From: a virus
Virus record (IMG/VR): IMGVR_UViG_3300017748_000116
Location: 1 to 26,207 of that record
Length of the DNA stretch: 26,207 bases
Direction: 5' to 3' (one strand)
Under the pieces are notes generated by a model, which was not told where the DNA came from, did no database searches, and saw only the letters and a list, made by a program, of their open reading frames with translations. Position numbers and translations under genes: made by a program. Numbering within the stretch: the stretch's first letter is position 1; each line of letters begins with the position of its first letter. Positions 16,289-22,020 of this stretch are shown in pieces.

Positions 16289-16812
16289 GTTCTATCGGAG
16301 GAAACCACACCTATATGAAGGTTATAGTTCTCGTCGTATTGGCCATTAGCATGTTTTTCACAGCAGGCACGACATGCTATTCGGCCTACTGGGACTGTAT
16401 TTCTTAACACAACCGTTCCACAGGCGAGGCATGTGAGCCGATATTCGGGGCGTTGCCGTAGGAGCCACCGAGCGAAGTCAAACGACTCCTGTTTGAAGTG
16501 CCAGTAGCCATCCCAGTTCTCCTCAAGAACCACGAAGCGTGGTCCATGGCCTTCTTCCGCTCCGAGTAGGTAGTGGCACAGTTCGTGGTGTAGGAGGCCC
16601 TTGACGAGTTGTCCTCGTCCAAATGAGGCAGGATGAAACAGGATGAGAGGCTTGCCTTCGCCAAGAATGATGCGACCCTGCACCGCCTTGGCGTCTGCGT
16701 CCAAGTAGCCGTAGTCAAAGCAGGTCGGCAGGCCCAAAGCCCAGCCCCGCTCCTTGCATAGGGCATAGAAGTGGTGGTGAATGTGAGTTTGGTGTTCGCT
16801 CGTGAGCGCCAT
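16285..16812 (-). CDS. SprT-like zinc metalloprotease
   Basis: This 175-aa protein has the SprT/Spartan layout. A helical start leads to HHELCH at residues 75-80 (HExxH), with a third possible ligand H89 in EGHGPRF. A C-terminal zinc ribbon follows, with CLAC at 128-131 and CRAC at 147-150. SprT-like proteases cleave DNA-protein crosslinks, and viral copies may remodel proteins on DNA. The start ATG 16812 lies 2 nt after the stop of a small upstream gene. The same frame stays open upstream to an ATG at 16974 that has its own promoter, so a longer form with a Pro/Arg-rich leader is possible but looks non-coding. Confidence 0.85.
   Translation of the reverse strand: MALTSEHQTHIHHHFYALCKERGWALGLPTCFDYGYLDADAKAVQGRIILGEGKPLILFHPASFGRGQLVKGLLHHELCHYLLGAEEGHGPRFVVLEENWDGYWHFKQESFDFARWLLRQRPEYRLTCLACGTVVLRNTVPVGRIACRACCEKHANGQYDENYNLHIGVVSSDRT
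16289..16320 (-). promoter_or_regulatory. Promoter embedded in the 3' end of the SprT-like gene
   Basis: CTTCATATAGGTGTGG lies on the minus strand, box 16311-16318, inside the last codons of the upstream gene. It gives an independent leaderless start for gene 15803-16288. Confidence 0.6.
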
Positions 16813-16814
16813 TG

Positions 16815-16955
16815 TCAATCCTCGGTTTGTATCACCAAGTCTCCCCCGTCTCGGGCAAGGACAAAGGTGCGATGAGGGTTCATCAGCAGTAGCGCTTGGA
16901 CCGCCGAGCCAATCGCCGACGGGTCGCTCATGAGGCTCAGCCTCTTGCGCTCCAT
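16815..16955 (-). CDS. Small hypothetical protein, 46 aa, upstream of SprT-like gene
   Basis: The product includes MSDPSAIGSAVQALLLMNPH and ends DLVIQTED, with a helix-then-strand pattern that looks more protein-like than the overlapping frame of the SprT-like gene. A GTATATAC box (16978-16985) is centred 26 nt before ATG 16955. Its TGA stop is followed after 2 nt by the SprT-like ATG. Codon content cannot fully settle which of the two overlapping frames is used, so confidence is moderate. No family was recognised. Confidence 0.55.
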   Translation of the reverse strand: MERKRLSLMSDPSAIGSAVQALLLMNPHRTFVLARDGGDLVIQTED

Positions 16956-17006
16956 GCTCCAAGGGAGGCGTCATACGGTATATACCGATTGCCCACCTAT
17001 TCAAGG
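16956..17006 (-). promoter_or_regulatory. Two tandem TATA boxes before the SprT-like operon
   Basis: TTGAATAGGTGGG (16997-17005) is placed 27 nt before ATG 16974. GTATATAC (16978-16985) is placed 26 nt before ATG 16955. The first box contains the TAG stop of the upstream gene. The pair could select between two reading frames. Confidence 0.5.
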
Positions 17007-17242
17007 CGACCGTTTTCACGGAGTCGCTCAATGCGAGCGAGGCACTTCTTGCAGTCCACATCGGCGATAGTGAGGGTGTCGTGCTCGTAGGTGCCGTGAA
17101 CATTCCAGCGGCGTTCAACGCCACATGACATAGGGAAGAAGGTCTCTTTTGACTGAATGAAATAGAACTCCATCAAGTGGATTTTTTGTCCTTGTCCGAA
17201 TTGTACGACGGTGGTTGGGCGGGTTGGGGTTTGGTTCTCCAT
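16997..17242 (-). CDS. Small cysteine-containing protein, 81 aa
   Basis: The start is leaderless at ATG 17242, 25 nt from the TATA core 17265-17270. The middle reads FPMSCGVERRWNV and the end DVDCKKCLARIERL. This Cys, then CxxC pattern is common in short phage zinc-finger proteins of unknown function. Its TAG stop is part of the next TATA-like element. Confidence 0.75.
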   Translation of the reverse strand: MENQTPTRPTTVVQFGQGQKIHLMEFYFIQSKETFFPMSCGVERRWNVHGTYEHDTLTIADVDCKKCLARIERLRENGRLE

Positions 17243-17275
17243 GTTATACCGTAGGGGTCTCACCTATATTAAGGT
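17243..17275 (-). promoter_or_regulatory. Class 1 promoter of gene 16997-17242
   Basis: CTTAATATAGGTGAGACCCC followed by TACGGTATAAC lies on the minus strand. TATA core 17265-17270 and ATG 17242 give leaderless spacing. Confidence 0.75.
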
Positions 17276-17288
17276 ATCTCACAAAAGG

Positions 17289-17570
17289 TCATGAAAGAGT
17301 GATGCAACGAGCGTTTGGGTGCTCCATCGGGCGCCAGTCAATCAACCACGACTGATGGTCTGCCGTTGGGTTCTTGACAATCACAGAGGAGATGTTCACA
17401 TCGTAGTCTCTCGCCCACGAGTTCGCACAGGAGGCTATGTGAGCGAATAGGGCGAAGCGGTCGGGGAATGCCAGAGACGAGAACGAATCACGGCGGTCGT
17501 TGTCCCAAAGAATCCAAAGGCGAGTTGCCGTCTCGTCCCAGCAGAAAATGACCTGTTGCATGTTGCTCAT
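17289..17570 (-). CDS. Hypothetical protein, 93 aa
   Basis: ATG 17570 overlaps the stop of the upstream virion-type gene (ATGA). The protein alternates strands and helices and is rich in Trp (CWDETATRLWILWDNDRRDS, SWLIDWRP). It could be a compact alpha/beta domain. No family is recognised. Coupling to the beta-sandwich gene may mean a joint structural role. Confidence 0.7.
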   Translation of the reverse strand: MSNMQQVIFCWDETATRLWILWDNDRRDSFSSLAFPDRFALFAHIASCANSWARDYDVNISSVIVKNPTADHQSWLIDWRPMEHPNARCITLS

Positions 17571-17884
17571 TCGTATTCAATGCTAACCACGACGGCGGCG
17601 TGAGCCTCGGGCGAGGAGTTCGTGATGTTCACGGCGATACCGTTCCCACAACGAACCCCAGCGAAAGTGAGGGTGTTCACGCTTGACCCGTTCGCCGTCA
17701 GCAACAGACGAGCGATAATGTCGCCCGACCCATCAGCGGCGGCAGAGTCTCGGATTTCAAAAATGACATCGCCCGATGGCGGGGTGCCGAGAGGGTCTAT
17801 GACTGAACTCACCGTGATTCCAAAGAGGATGGCGTGTTTGCCTGTTGCTACACCTGTGGCCGATAGGGACTTCACCGTGCTCAT
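17567..17884 (-). CDS. Beta-rich small virion-type protein (head decoration-like)
   Basis: This 105-aa protein is built of Gly/Ser/Thr-rich strands, starting MSTVKSLSATGVATGKHAIL. It includes ILFGITVSSVI, DVIFEIRDSAA, LTFAGVRCGNGIAVNI and ends VVVSIEYE. This plan (a strand repeat with a conserved GI-nGxxV near the end) is typical of small phage structural proteins often annotated as head fibre or decoration proteins. ATG 17884 is preceded by AGGA 6 nt upstream; the frame stays open further upstream but overlaps a small leaderless gene. The role is by resemblance only. Confidence 0.6.
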   Translation of the reverse strand: MSTVKSLSATGVATGKHAILFGITVSSVIDPLGTPPSGDVIFEIRDSAAADGSGDIIARLLLTANGSSVNTLTFAGVRCGNGIAVNITNSSPEAHAAVVVSIEYE

Positions 17885-17924
17885 GCTTGGTCCTGTGGCC
17901 TGTGTGGCTCTTAACGGTGGCGGC

Positions 17925-18041
17925 TCACGCCCAAGTTCCACACCAAGAGCAACAATCGCCCTCTCCGCTTCGGTGGGGCATTCCACAGCAGTCTCGGTAT
18001 GCGATGATTTCTCCAATCTCGGTGGTCGGTGTTTCTTCCAT
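17925..18041 (-). CDS. Tiny cysteine-rich protein, 38 aa
   Basis: A strong TATA box (18065-18070) sits 26 nt before ATG 18041, so the first translated frame on this transcript is a 38-aa peptide beginning MEETPTTEIGEIIAYRDCCG and ending CCSWCGTWA. Five cysteines and a histidine could bind zinc. It precedes and partly overlaps in another frame the open region upstream of the virion-type gene. It is too short to judge by composition; the promoter spacing is the main evidence. Confidence 0.55.
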   Translation of the reverse strand: MEETPTTEIGEIIAYRDCCGMPHRSGEGDCCSWCGTWA

Positions 18042-18074
18042 GTTATACCGTAGGGGCCACTCCTATATTAAAGT
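18042..18074 (-). promoter_or_regulatory. Class 1 promoter of the 38-aa / virion-type / 93-aa operon
   Basis: TTTAATATAGGAGTGGCCCC followed by TACGGTATAAC lies on the minus strand; TATA core 18065-18070. The CCCCTACGGTATAACATGG tail is the same as in the promoter at 17243-17275. Confidence 0.75.
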
Positions 18075-18196
18075 ATCTCCTATAAAAACATAAGACGATT
18101 TTTGACTCAGCGTCCGAGAGGGGTATGTGGCAAAAATACGACCCGACATCTTACCGAGTCCGATAGGGGGGGGTCCTCACAGGTCGGCGGTCGGCC

Positions 18197-18910
18197 TCAG
18201 CGACGGCCCGCCTTCTTCATGAAGCGGCGGTGGGTCGCTCGTGTGTTCTCGCAAGGCGGGAAGCCCAAAGCACGGCCAAGGATGAAGGCCCCTCGCCATG
18301 CTTGGTGCTCCCACGGCATTTGAGCGTAGGTTAGGCTCCCTCGGTTGTAGGTGGTGCTCTCGTCGCTCGTGAGGGCGTCGGCGGTGAGGTTGCGGCCTGC
18401 GGCCGTGCGGATGGCGTGGTTGAGGGCGAAGGCTGGGCCATGGTTCCATGTGGTCGTTGTGCAACGGCTCACGCGTCGTCCATAGCCCTTGATGGTCTGC
18501 GTTGAGGACATGACGCCGAGGGCGGTTTGAAGGTAGTGGAGCGTCTCATGGATGATATGGTTCGCTGTGTATGCGGTGAGGCCGTCATAGTCTGCGGCCT
18601 TGACGCCTTGGAGATTGACCTTCATGTGGGGGTGCGTGCCGTCATAGCCAACACCGAGCGTGGTGATGGCCTCAATGTCTACATATCGGCCTTGGCGGGT
18701 GTCGTTGAGGACCTTCATGGAGGTCGCAAGGTGAGCGGGTCGGTGGGTGTTGCGGTCGTTCGTGAAGTGAACTTCAAGAGTCAAGCCGTTCAAGTCTGCT
18801 TCGGGGGCCACGGAGTCAATGACTCGGTGGATGAGGTCAGCCACATCAGCACGAACGGCAGAGCCGCCGACTCGCTTAGGGAAGGTTAGGGTTAGGGTGG
18901 TGTTCGCCAT
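18197..18910 (-). CDS. HExxH-motif protein, putative metallopeptidase-like
   Basis: This 237-aa protein has a central HETLH at residues 121-125 in the helix NHIIHETLHYLQTALG, the zincin active-site pattern. A later MPWEHQAW motif, near residue 205, recalls the downstream Glu of SprT-like and related phage proteins. The N-terminal 100 residues form a strand/helix domain (LTLEVHFTNDRN). The C-terminus is basic (RFMKKAGRR). The start ATG 18910 is leaderless from the TATA at 18933-18940. The peptidase call rests on the motif; the substrate is unknown. Confidence 0.7.
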   Translation of the reverse strand: MANTTLTLTFPKRVGGSAVRADVADLIHRVIDSVAPEADLNGLTLEVHFTNDRNTHRPAHLATSMKVLNDTRQGRYVDIEAITTLGVGYDGTHPHMKVNLQGVKAADYDGLTAYTANHIIHETLHYLQTALGVMSSTQTIKGYGRRVSRCTTTTWNHGPAFALNHAIRTAAGRNLTADALTSDESTTYNRGSLTYAQMPWEHQAWRGAFILGRALGFPPCENTRATHRRFMKKAGRR

Positions 18911-18942
18911 GGTTCCTCATGGAAGCCGCCCCTATATATAAT
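18911..18942 (-). promoter_or_regulatory. Class 1 promoter of the HExxH gene
   Basis: TTATATATAGGGGCGGC lies on the minus strand, box 18933-18940, 26 nt before ATG 18910. Confidence 0.75.
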
Positions 18943-18977
18943 GCACGCTCAAAAGTTTTGAAGGTATAGGCACGAAA

Positions 18978-19060
18978 AGACTATATACCCCCAGCCCTAT
19001 GTTCAAGTGGATGATGATGCCCCCGAGGGGCCACCGCCTCTCAGTCATGCGTTTTTGCGC
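18978..19060 (+). ncRNA. Short antisense-strand element, copy A
   Basis: CTATATAC (18981-18988) on the plus strand is followed at about 25 nt by TTCAAGTGGATGATGATG (19002-19019), then the hairpin GCCCCCGAGGGGCC (19019-19032) and CTCAGTCATGCGTTTTT ending at 19056. The last part looks like a U-rich transcript end, giving a predicted RNA of roughly 47 nt. Copies B and C share the same order and length. It lies divergent to the HExxH gene promoter. The function is unknown. Confidence 0.5.
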
Positions 19061-19152
19061 CAGCGTCCGCCCAGCGGCGGGTGCGTTGCCGAACGCCAGC
19101 CAGCGCCAGCGCCAGCGGTCGCCCGAAGGCGTCGCCGAGCACGCCGAGCGGC

Positions 19153-19665
19153 TCACTCAAGGCCGCCCTTGCAGACGGTGAAGCCGTGGGCGGTCATCCA
19201 GTCATCGCACACGATACCAAGGACGGCGCTGGCTGGGATGTCTCCGAACACCTGCAAGTCCTCAACGCCTGTGCCGTTGTCGTATTGGCCATATCCGTCC
19301 GTGGTGCGCTCTGCATCCACTTTGTCAAGGTCAATGGCCACGGTGAGGCCCTCGGGTGCCCAGCAGGTCTCAACACCGCCCGTGCGGACAAAGACGGAGT
19401 TCAAGCGGCTCTGAACTTCTCGGAAGTCTCGGCGCATTATCCAGCAGTTGGGTTCAGCGGCCTCATACATTTTAATCCACGAGAGCGGGCGGATTTGGAA
19501 CTTGAAGCCAGCGGCGGCGATGAATTGGCGGGCGTTCTCGTAGCCCTCAGCGTCCTCTTTGTAGTCGGGGAGTTCCCAGCCTTGGGAGGCCATGGACTTG
19601 ATGCCGTGGGCGAGGATTTGAGCGGCTCCGTTTTCGGTGGTGCGGTGGAAGGCGAGGTTCTTCAT
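19153..19665 (-). CDS. Possible ADP-ribosyltransferase-like protein
   Basis: This is a 170-aa protein. The N-terminus FHRTTENGAAQILAHGIKSM resembles the H-x-T/S...a..IL..GI opening of ADP-ribosyltransferase-fold proteins. A later GLTVAIDLDKVD strand and a DIPASAVLGIVCDDW strand fit the same fold. Phages use such enzymes to modify host proteins, and counter-defence is possible here. I cannot identify the catalytic triad with certainty. The start is leaderless: TATATC core 19689-19694 and ATG 19665. Confidence 0.5.
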   Translation of the reverse strand: MKNLAFHRTTENGAAQILAHGIKSMASQGWELPDYKEDAEGYENARQFIAAAGFKFQIRPLSWIKMYEAAEPNCWIMRRDFREVQSRLNSVFVRTGGVETCWAPEGLTVAIDLDKVDAERTTDGYGQYDNGTGVEDLQVFGDIPASAVLGIVCDDWMTAHGFTVCKGGLE

Positions 19666-19698
19666 GATACAAGGAGGGAAGCCTCCCCTATATCAATG
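19666..19698 (-). promoter_or_regulatory. Class 1 promoter of gene 19153-19665
   Basis: TTGATATAGGGGAGGCTTCC lies on the minus strand; core 19689-19694, ATG 26 nt downstream. Confidence 0.7.
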
Positions 19699-19763
19699 CG
19701 TCGGTCAAAGGTTCAGCCTCACGGCCACTCATGGACCGCGCCCAGCGGCGGCGGTGGACCCGT

Positions 19764-19841
19764 TCAGAGGTCGCCGTCCTCAGCGCACACAGCCGCCCAC
19801 ATGAGCAGGAAGGAGAGAAGAAGCACAATGTCCGCCAACAT
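19764..19841 (-). CDS. Tiny hydrophobic peptide, 25 aa
   Basis: The sequence MLADIVLLLSFLLMWAAVCA plus an acidic end (EDGDL) is one membrane span. Its ATG overlaps the TGA of the preceding 48-aa membrane peptide as TGATG, a hallmark of translational coupling. A conserved overlap plus hydrophobic composition makes chance less likely, though the length is minimal. A toxin-, holin- or spanin-like role is a possible inference. Confidence 0.45.
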   Translation of the reverse strand: MLADIVLLLSFLLMWAAVCAEDGDL

Positions 19842-19987
19842 CAGCGCACACGCTCCACAAGGGACGCCACGGACTCCCACACGCCTTGAACGAAGGGGAA
19901 CACGACGAAGGCCAAAACAACGCAGATGTGGGTTATCTCGCCCGTGTCAGCGGTGGCGAAGTAGTTCCAAGCGGCGGCGGCGCTCAT
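19841..19987 (-). CDS. Small membrane peptide, 48 aa
   Basis: The product has a polar start (MSAAAAWNYFATADTGEI), one strong hydrophobic helix (HICVVLAFVVFPFVQGVW) and a basic end. ATG 19987 overlaps the stop of the upstream 93-aa gene as ATGA. With the 25-aa peptide that follows it forms a pair of consecutive single-span proteins. The function is unknown. Confidence 0.6.
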   Translation of the reverse strand: MSAAAAWNYFATADTGEITHICVVLAFVVFPFVQGVWESVASLVERVR

Positions 19988-20265
19988 TCGTTCACCTCGG
20001 TGCGGTGAGGGAATGAATAGGCGTCCTCGGTCGCTTGGTCGGTCGCGGCGGCGATGATGGCTTGAGCCATGGCGATGGCTTCGGCTCGGTTCATGTGAGC
20101 GGAAACGCTGGCGCCTTTGCCGTTCATGATGTGCACGCCGACGGAGTTCCCGTAGCCGTATGCACCACGGCGGACCACGATATTGACGGCTCCGTGTTGG
20201 CCTTGGTCGGTGAAGGACTCCGTGGAGAATCCGCTTGCTTGCTCGGTCATGGTTTGTGTTCCCAT
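19984..20265 (-). CDS. Hypothetical protein, 93 aa
   Basis: This is a leaderless gene from TTTTATAG at 20289-20296. The middle region forms strands (AVNIVVRRGAYGYGNSVGVH) followed by an Ala-rich helix (AEAIAMAQAIIAAATDQATE). An internal ATG at 20250 is an alternative start. No family was recognised. It heads an operon with two tiny membrane peptides. Confidence 0.7.
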   Translation of the reverse strand: MGTQTMTEQASGFSTESFTDQGQHGAVNIVVRRGAYGYGNSVGVHIMNGKGASVSAHMNRAEAIAMAQAIIAAATDQATEDAYSFPHRTEVNE

Positions 20266-20298
20266 GATTCAATCCACGGGGCTTCCCCCTATAAAAGT
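20266..20298 (-). promoter_or_regulatory. Class 1 promoter of gene 19984-20265
   Basis: CTTTTATAGGGGGAAGCCCC lies on the minus strand, with ATG 20265 about 27 nt from the box centre. A plus-strand class 2 promoter lies back to back about 25 bp away. Confidence 0.7.
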
Positions 20299-20310
20299 AT
20301 CGGTCATGAA

Positions 20311-20395
20311 AACCTTTATAGACTGTCAGCCTTATGTTCAAGTGGATGATGATGAGCGGGGGGTCGGCGGCCCCTCAGTCGTGCGTTTTTCGCTG
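20311..20395 (+). ncRNA. Short antisense-strand element, copy B
   Basis: AACCTTTATAG (box 20314-20321), TGTCAGCC, then TTCAAGTGGATGATGATG (20337-20354), a GGGG/CCCC hairpin and CCCCTCAGTCGTGCGTTTTT ending at 20390. From TTCAAG to the last T is 54 nt, against 55 in copy A and 54 in copy C. It overlaps no gene but converges with the 44-aa gene end at 20431. Confidence 0.55.
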
Positions 20396-20430
20396 TCGGC
20401 GGCTCGCGCCCGAGAGCGCCCCGTCCAGCC

Positions 20431-20565
20431 TCATCGGCCGTGAAGGCGGCAGTTCTCAAGGCGATGAACGCCCGTGCGGCGTGGGCCGCCCTGTGTGCGC
20501 TTGTAGTGGTGGCCAGCCTTGCGGTTGGCGTGCTTTTTGTTGGGTCGTCCTTGGGCCTTGGCCAT
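20431..20565 (-). CDS. Small basic protein, 44 aa
   Basis: The product begins MAKAQGRPNKKHANRKAGHH and continues YKRTQGGPRRTG with a net charge strongly positive, like ribosomal or nucleic-acid-binding tails. The TGA of the upstream gene lies 1 nt before the ATG (TGAGATG), so it is coupled to the DUF4258-like gene. An overlapping opposite-strand frame encodes a hydrophobic peptide but lacks such support. Confidence 0.55.
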   Translation of the reverse strand: MAKAQGRPNKKHANRKAGHHYKRTQGGPRRTGVHRLENCRLHGR

Positions 20566-20566
20566 C

Positions 20567-20875
20567 TCAAACGCCCCCGTTCATCTTAAGCACACGGTCC
20601 ACCATGAGCGCCGTTCGGGTGGCGGGTTGGTTGTCTCGGCGAAGCATGACGGTGGCGACTTTTCCACGGCGAACCATGACCACGACATTTTGACCATTGG
20701 AGCCGCATTCAGCCGCACGCTCACCAGAGAGGCGGGCGGCATAAATGGCGAGGTCCTCGGCGGGGGTGATGAGGCCAGCCTCACGGACTGCGGCGACGGT
20801 GGCTTTGACCTCTGCTCGCTCACTCTCGGTGAGGCGGCTCATCATTCGGTCTCGTGCGTGTGTGGTGTTTCGCAT
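20567..20875 (-). CDS. Possible DUF4258/BrnT-like small protein
   Basis: This 102-aa protein starts MRNTTHARDRMMSRLTESER, the H-x-x-x-R-M-x-x-R opening seen in DUF4258-like and related RNase-fold proteins. A later strand pair QNVVVMVRRGKVATVMLRRD fits the same family, where a hydrophobic strand with 'dgkVvTvl' is usual. Such proteins may be toxin-like nucleases or simple phage accessory factors. The start is leaderless at ATG 20875 from TTATATAG at 20898-20905. The family match is weak. Confidence 0.5.
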   Translation of the reverse strand: MRNTTHARDRMMSRLTESERAEVKATVAAVREAGLITPAEDLAIYAARLSGERAAECGSNGQNVVVMVRRGKVATVMLRRDNQPATRTALMVDRVLKMNGGV

Positions 20876-20908
20876 GATGTCAATACGGGAGGCTCCCCTA
20901 TATAATAT
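20876..20908 (-). promoter_or_regulatory. Class 1 promoter of gene 20567-20875
   Basis: TTATATAGGGGAGCCTCCC lies on the minus strand, core 20899-20905, about 26 nt from ATG 20875. Confidence 0.7.
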
Positions 20909-20992
20909 GCTCGCTGAAAGGTTCTGGACCCGTTCGGGCCTAAACGCATGACTGCGAGCCTATCGGTCAAAATCGGCCAACGAGGCCCAGCG

Positions 20993-21006
20993 CGCCCCGA
21001 GGGGCG
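20993..21006 (-). terminator. GC hairpin after gene 21020-21280
   Basis: CGCCCCGAGGGGCG is a perfect stem just downstream of the stop at 21020, facing the next minus-strand promoter. A related hairpin precedes terL (2755-2768). It is a likely transcript end, without an evident T-run. Confidence 0.4.
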
Positions 21007-21019
21007 GCGGGCGTCGGGT

Positions 21020-21280
21020 TCAGTCGTCTCGGGGCGTGGTCGTCCACTCGCCGTTCATGTGGTCGTCAATTTGCTTTGAGATGCTCGCCATGAAAGCCAC
21101 ATTGAAGGTCATGACGGCTTCATTTTGGGCCGTGGTCGCTTCGCCGTTGAAGTCCGTCATGATGCAACGCCATGACATTTCGGCCACGATTTGAACGGGT
21201 GAGCGGTCGCAGGTGATGCCGACGGCGCAGGCTCGGATGGCTTCTTTTCGGGCGGTTGGGCTGGGGGCGTATGTCTCCAT
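21020..21280 (-). CDS. Hypothetical protein, 86 aa
   Basis: This is a leaderless gene; TATAATAG at 21303-21310 lies 26 nt before ATG 21280. It is mostly helical, with METYAPSPTARKEAIRACAV then SPVQIVAEMSWRCIM and FNVAFMASISKQIDDHM. No family was recognised. A GC hairpin follows its stop. Confidence 0.7.
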   Translation of the reverse strand: METYAPSPTARKEAIRACAVGITCDRSPVQIVAEMSWRCIMTDFNGEATTAQNEAVMTFNVAFMASISKQIDDHMNGEWTTTPRDD

Positions 21281-21313
21281 AGTGTTAGATGGGAGGCCGC
21301 CCCTATTATAACC
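21281..21313 (-). promoter_or_regulatory. Class 1 promoter of gene 21020-21280
   Basis: TTATAATAGGGGCGGCCTCC lies on the minus strand; box 21303-21310. A class 2 promoter (copy C) is back to back on the plus strand. Confidence 0.7.
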
Positions 21314-21326
21314 TTTCGGTCATCAA

Positions 21327-21412
21327 AACCTTTATATGCTGTCGTCGCCCGTGTTCAAGTGGACGACGACGACTTATAGGGCGGCGGCCCCTCAGTCCGT
21401 CGTTTTTGCCTT
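21327..21412 (+). ncRNA. Short antisense-strand element, copy C
   Basis: AACCTTTATATG (box 21331-21338), TGTCGTCG, then TTCAAGTGGACGACGACG (21354-21371), GGGCGGCGGCCC, and CTCAGTCCGTCGTTTTT ending at 21407. The GAT repeats of copies A and B are GAC here, and the 3' part changes to CCGTCG, so CGACG and CGTCG can pair around the hairpin. This hints at a conserved RNA fold. Confidence 0.55.
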
Positions 21413-21450
21413 CGGCAGAAACAACGGCGGACCTCTGATGTATCGGGCGA

Positions 21451-21463
21451 ACCGCTCAGCGGT
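21451..21463 (-). terminator. Hairpin overlapping the end of gene 21456-21644
   Basis: ACCGCTCAGCGGT is a 6-bp stem at the stop codon of the single-span membrane protein gene. It is a weak candidate for a transcript end. Confidence 0.3.
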
Positions 21464-21644
21464 GAACGATAATCAAAGCGATGATGGTAAGCGGCGGGAA
21501 CACCAAAACGGCTACGGGTCCAATGACCTTCATGGCTCGGACCAAGCGGCTCGGACCTTGACGGGCATAGGTTCGGTATTGGCTGGCGTAGGCGTTGATA
21601 ATGTCGGCGCTCGCCTCGCTGGACTGGTAGGGGACTTGGTTCAT
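21456..21644 (-). CDS. Small single-span membrane protein, 62 aa
   Basis: The start ATG 21644 is leaderless from TTTATGTA at 21666-21673. The product begins MNQVPYQSSEASADIINAYA, has a basic middle (RTYARQGPSRLVRAMKV), and ends with a hydrophobic helix (IGPVAVLVFPPLTIIALIIV). The longer frame to 21722 would start upstream of the promoter. The function is unknown; the topology suggests a membrane-anchored cytoplasmic domain. Confidence 0.7.
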   Translation of the reverse strand: MNQVPYQSSEASADIINAYASQYRTYARQGPSRLVRAMKVIGPVAVLVFPPLTIIALIIVHR

Positions 21645-21676
21645 GCTACGGCCAGAAAGTGCCCCTACATAAAGAG
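21645..21676 (-). promoter_or_regulatory. Promoter of gene 21456-21644
   Basis: CTTTATGTAGGGGCAC lies on the minus strand, box 21666-21673, 26 nt before ATG 21644. Confidence 0.65.
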
Positions 21677-21681
21677 TTTGG

Positions 21682-22002
21682 TCAAAGGTTCTCAAATGCG
21701 GCGATTTGGTCGCCGTCCACAAACCACCGCCAGCGGGGCGCGTCCACGGCCTTCAATTGACCTTCCCAAGCGTGGAAGCGCTTCACGGCAGGTTCGGCGA
21801 TGGCGGCGGCCTCACGGCGGAGGGAGGCCATAACCACGGCCTCGGAGAGCGAGAAGCGCAAGGCGTCCGCTCGGAGGCGTTCAACCTCACCAGCACGGAA
21901 CCGCCGAAGGCGTCGGGTCGCTCGCTTGGACTCGCGCCGCTCCCGTCGGGATTGGCGCCGCTTGGGTCGCTCGGGCATCATGAGGCGACCCGTGCGGGCC
22001 AC
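21682..22002 (-). CDS. Arginine-rich hypothetical protein, about 106 aa
   Basis: The N-terminus is extremely basic (RPKRRQSRRERRESKRATRR), followed by an Ala/Arg/Glu helix and a short strand end (PRWRWFVDGDQIAAFENL). The basic segment could bind nucleic acid. The start is uncertain: GTG 22002 lies 18 nt after the upstream stop, or ATG 21981 may be used. It is in one operon with gene 22021-22260. No family was recognised. Confidence 0.6.
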   Translation of the reverse strand: MARTGRLMMPERPKRRQSRRERRESKRATRRLRRFRAGEVERLRADALRFSLSEAVVMASLRREAAAIAEPAVKRFHAWEGQLKAVDAPRWRWFVDGDQIAAFENL

Positions 22003-22020
22003 CTCTTTGAGCCTGCCGAC

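Noticed and set aside
18075-18196. 120-bp gap with CTATAAAAAC on the plus strand
   Set aside because: It resembles a TATA box but lacks the TGTCAGCCC or TTCAAGTG elements, and no stem or frame stands out.
19008-20395. C/D-box guide RNA reading of elements A and B (ATGATGA resembles a C box)
   Set aside because: No CTGA D box is present and copy C loses the C box entirely.
20464-20589. Plus-strand 41-aa hydrophobic peptide
   Set aside because: It is antisense to a 44-aa basic gene that has translational coupling; no plus-strand gene elsewhere in the window is supported.
18999-21410. Peptides starting MFKWMMM or VFKWTTT in elements A-C
   Set aside because: The ATG/GTG lies upstream of the predicted transcription start, and the frames diverge after a few residues. 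DNA spacing, not protein sequence, is conserved.
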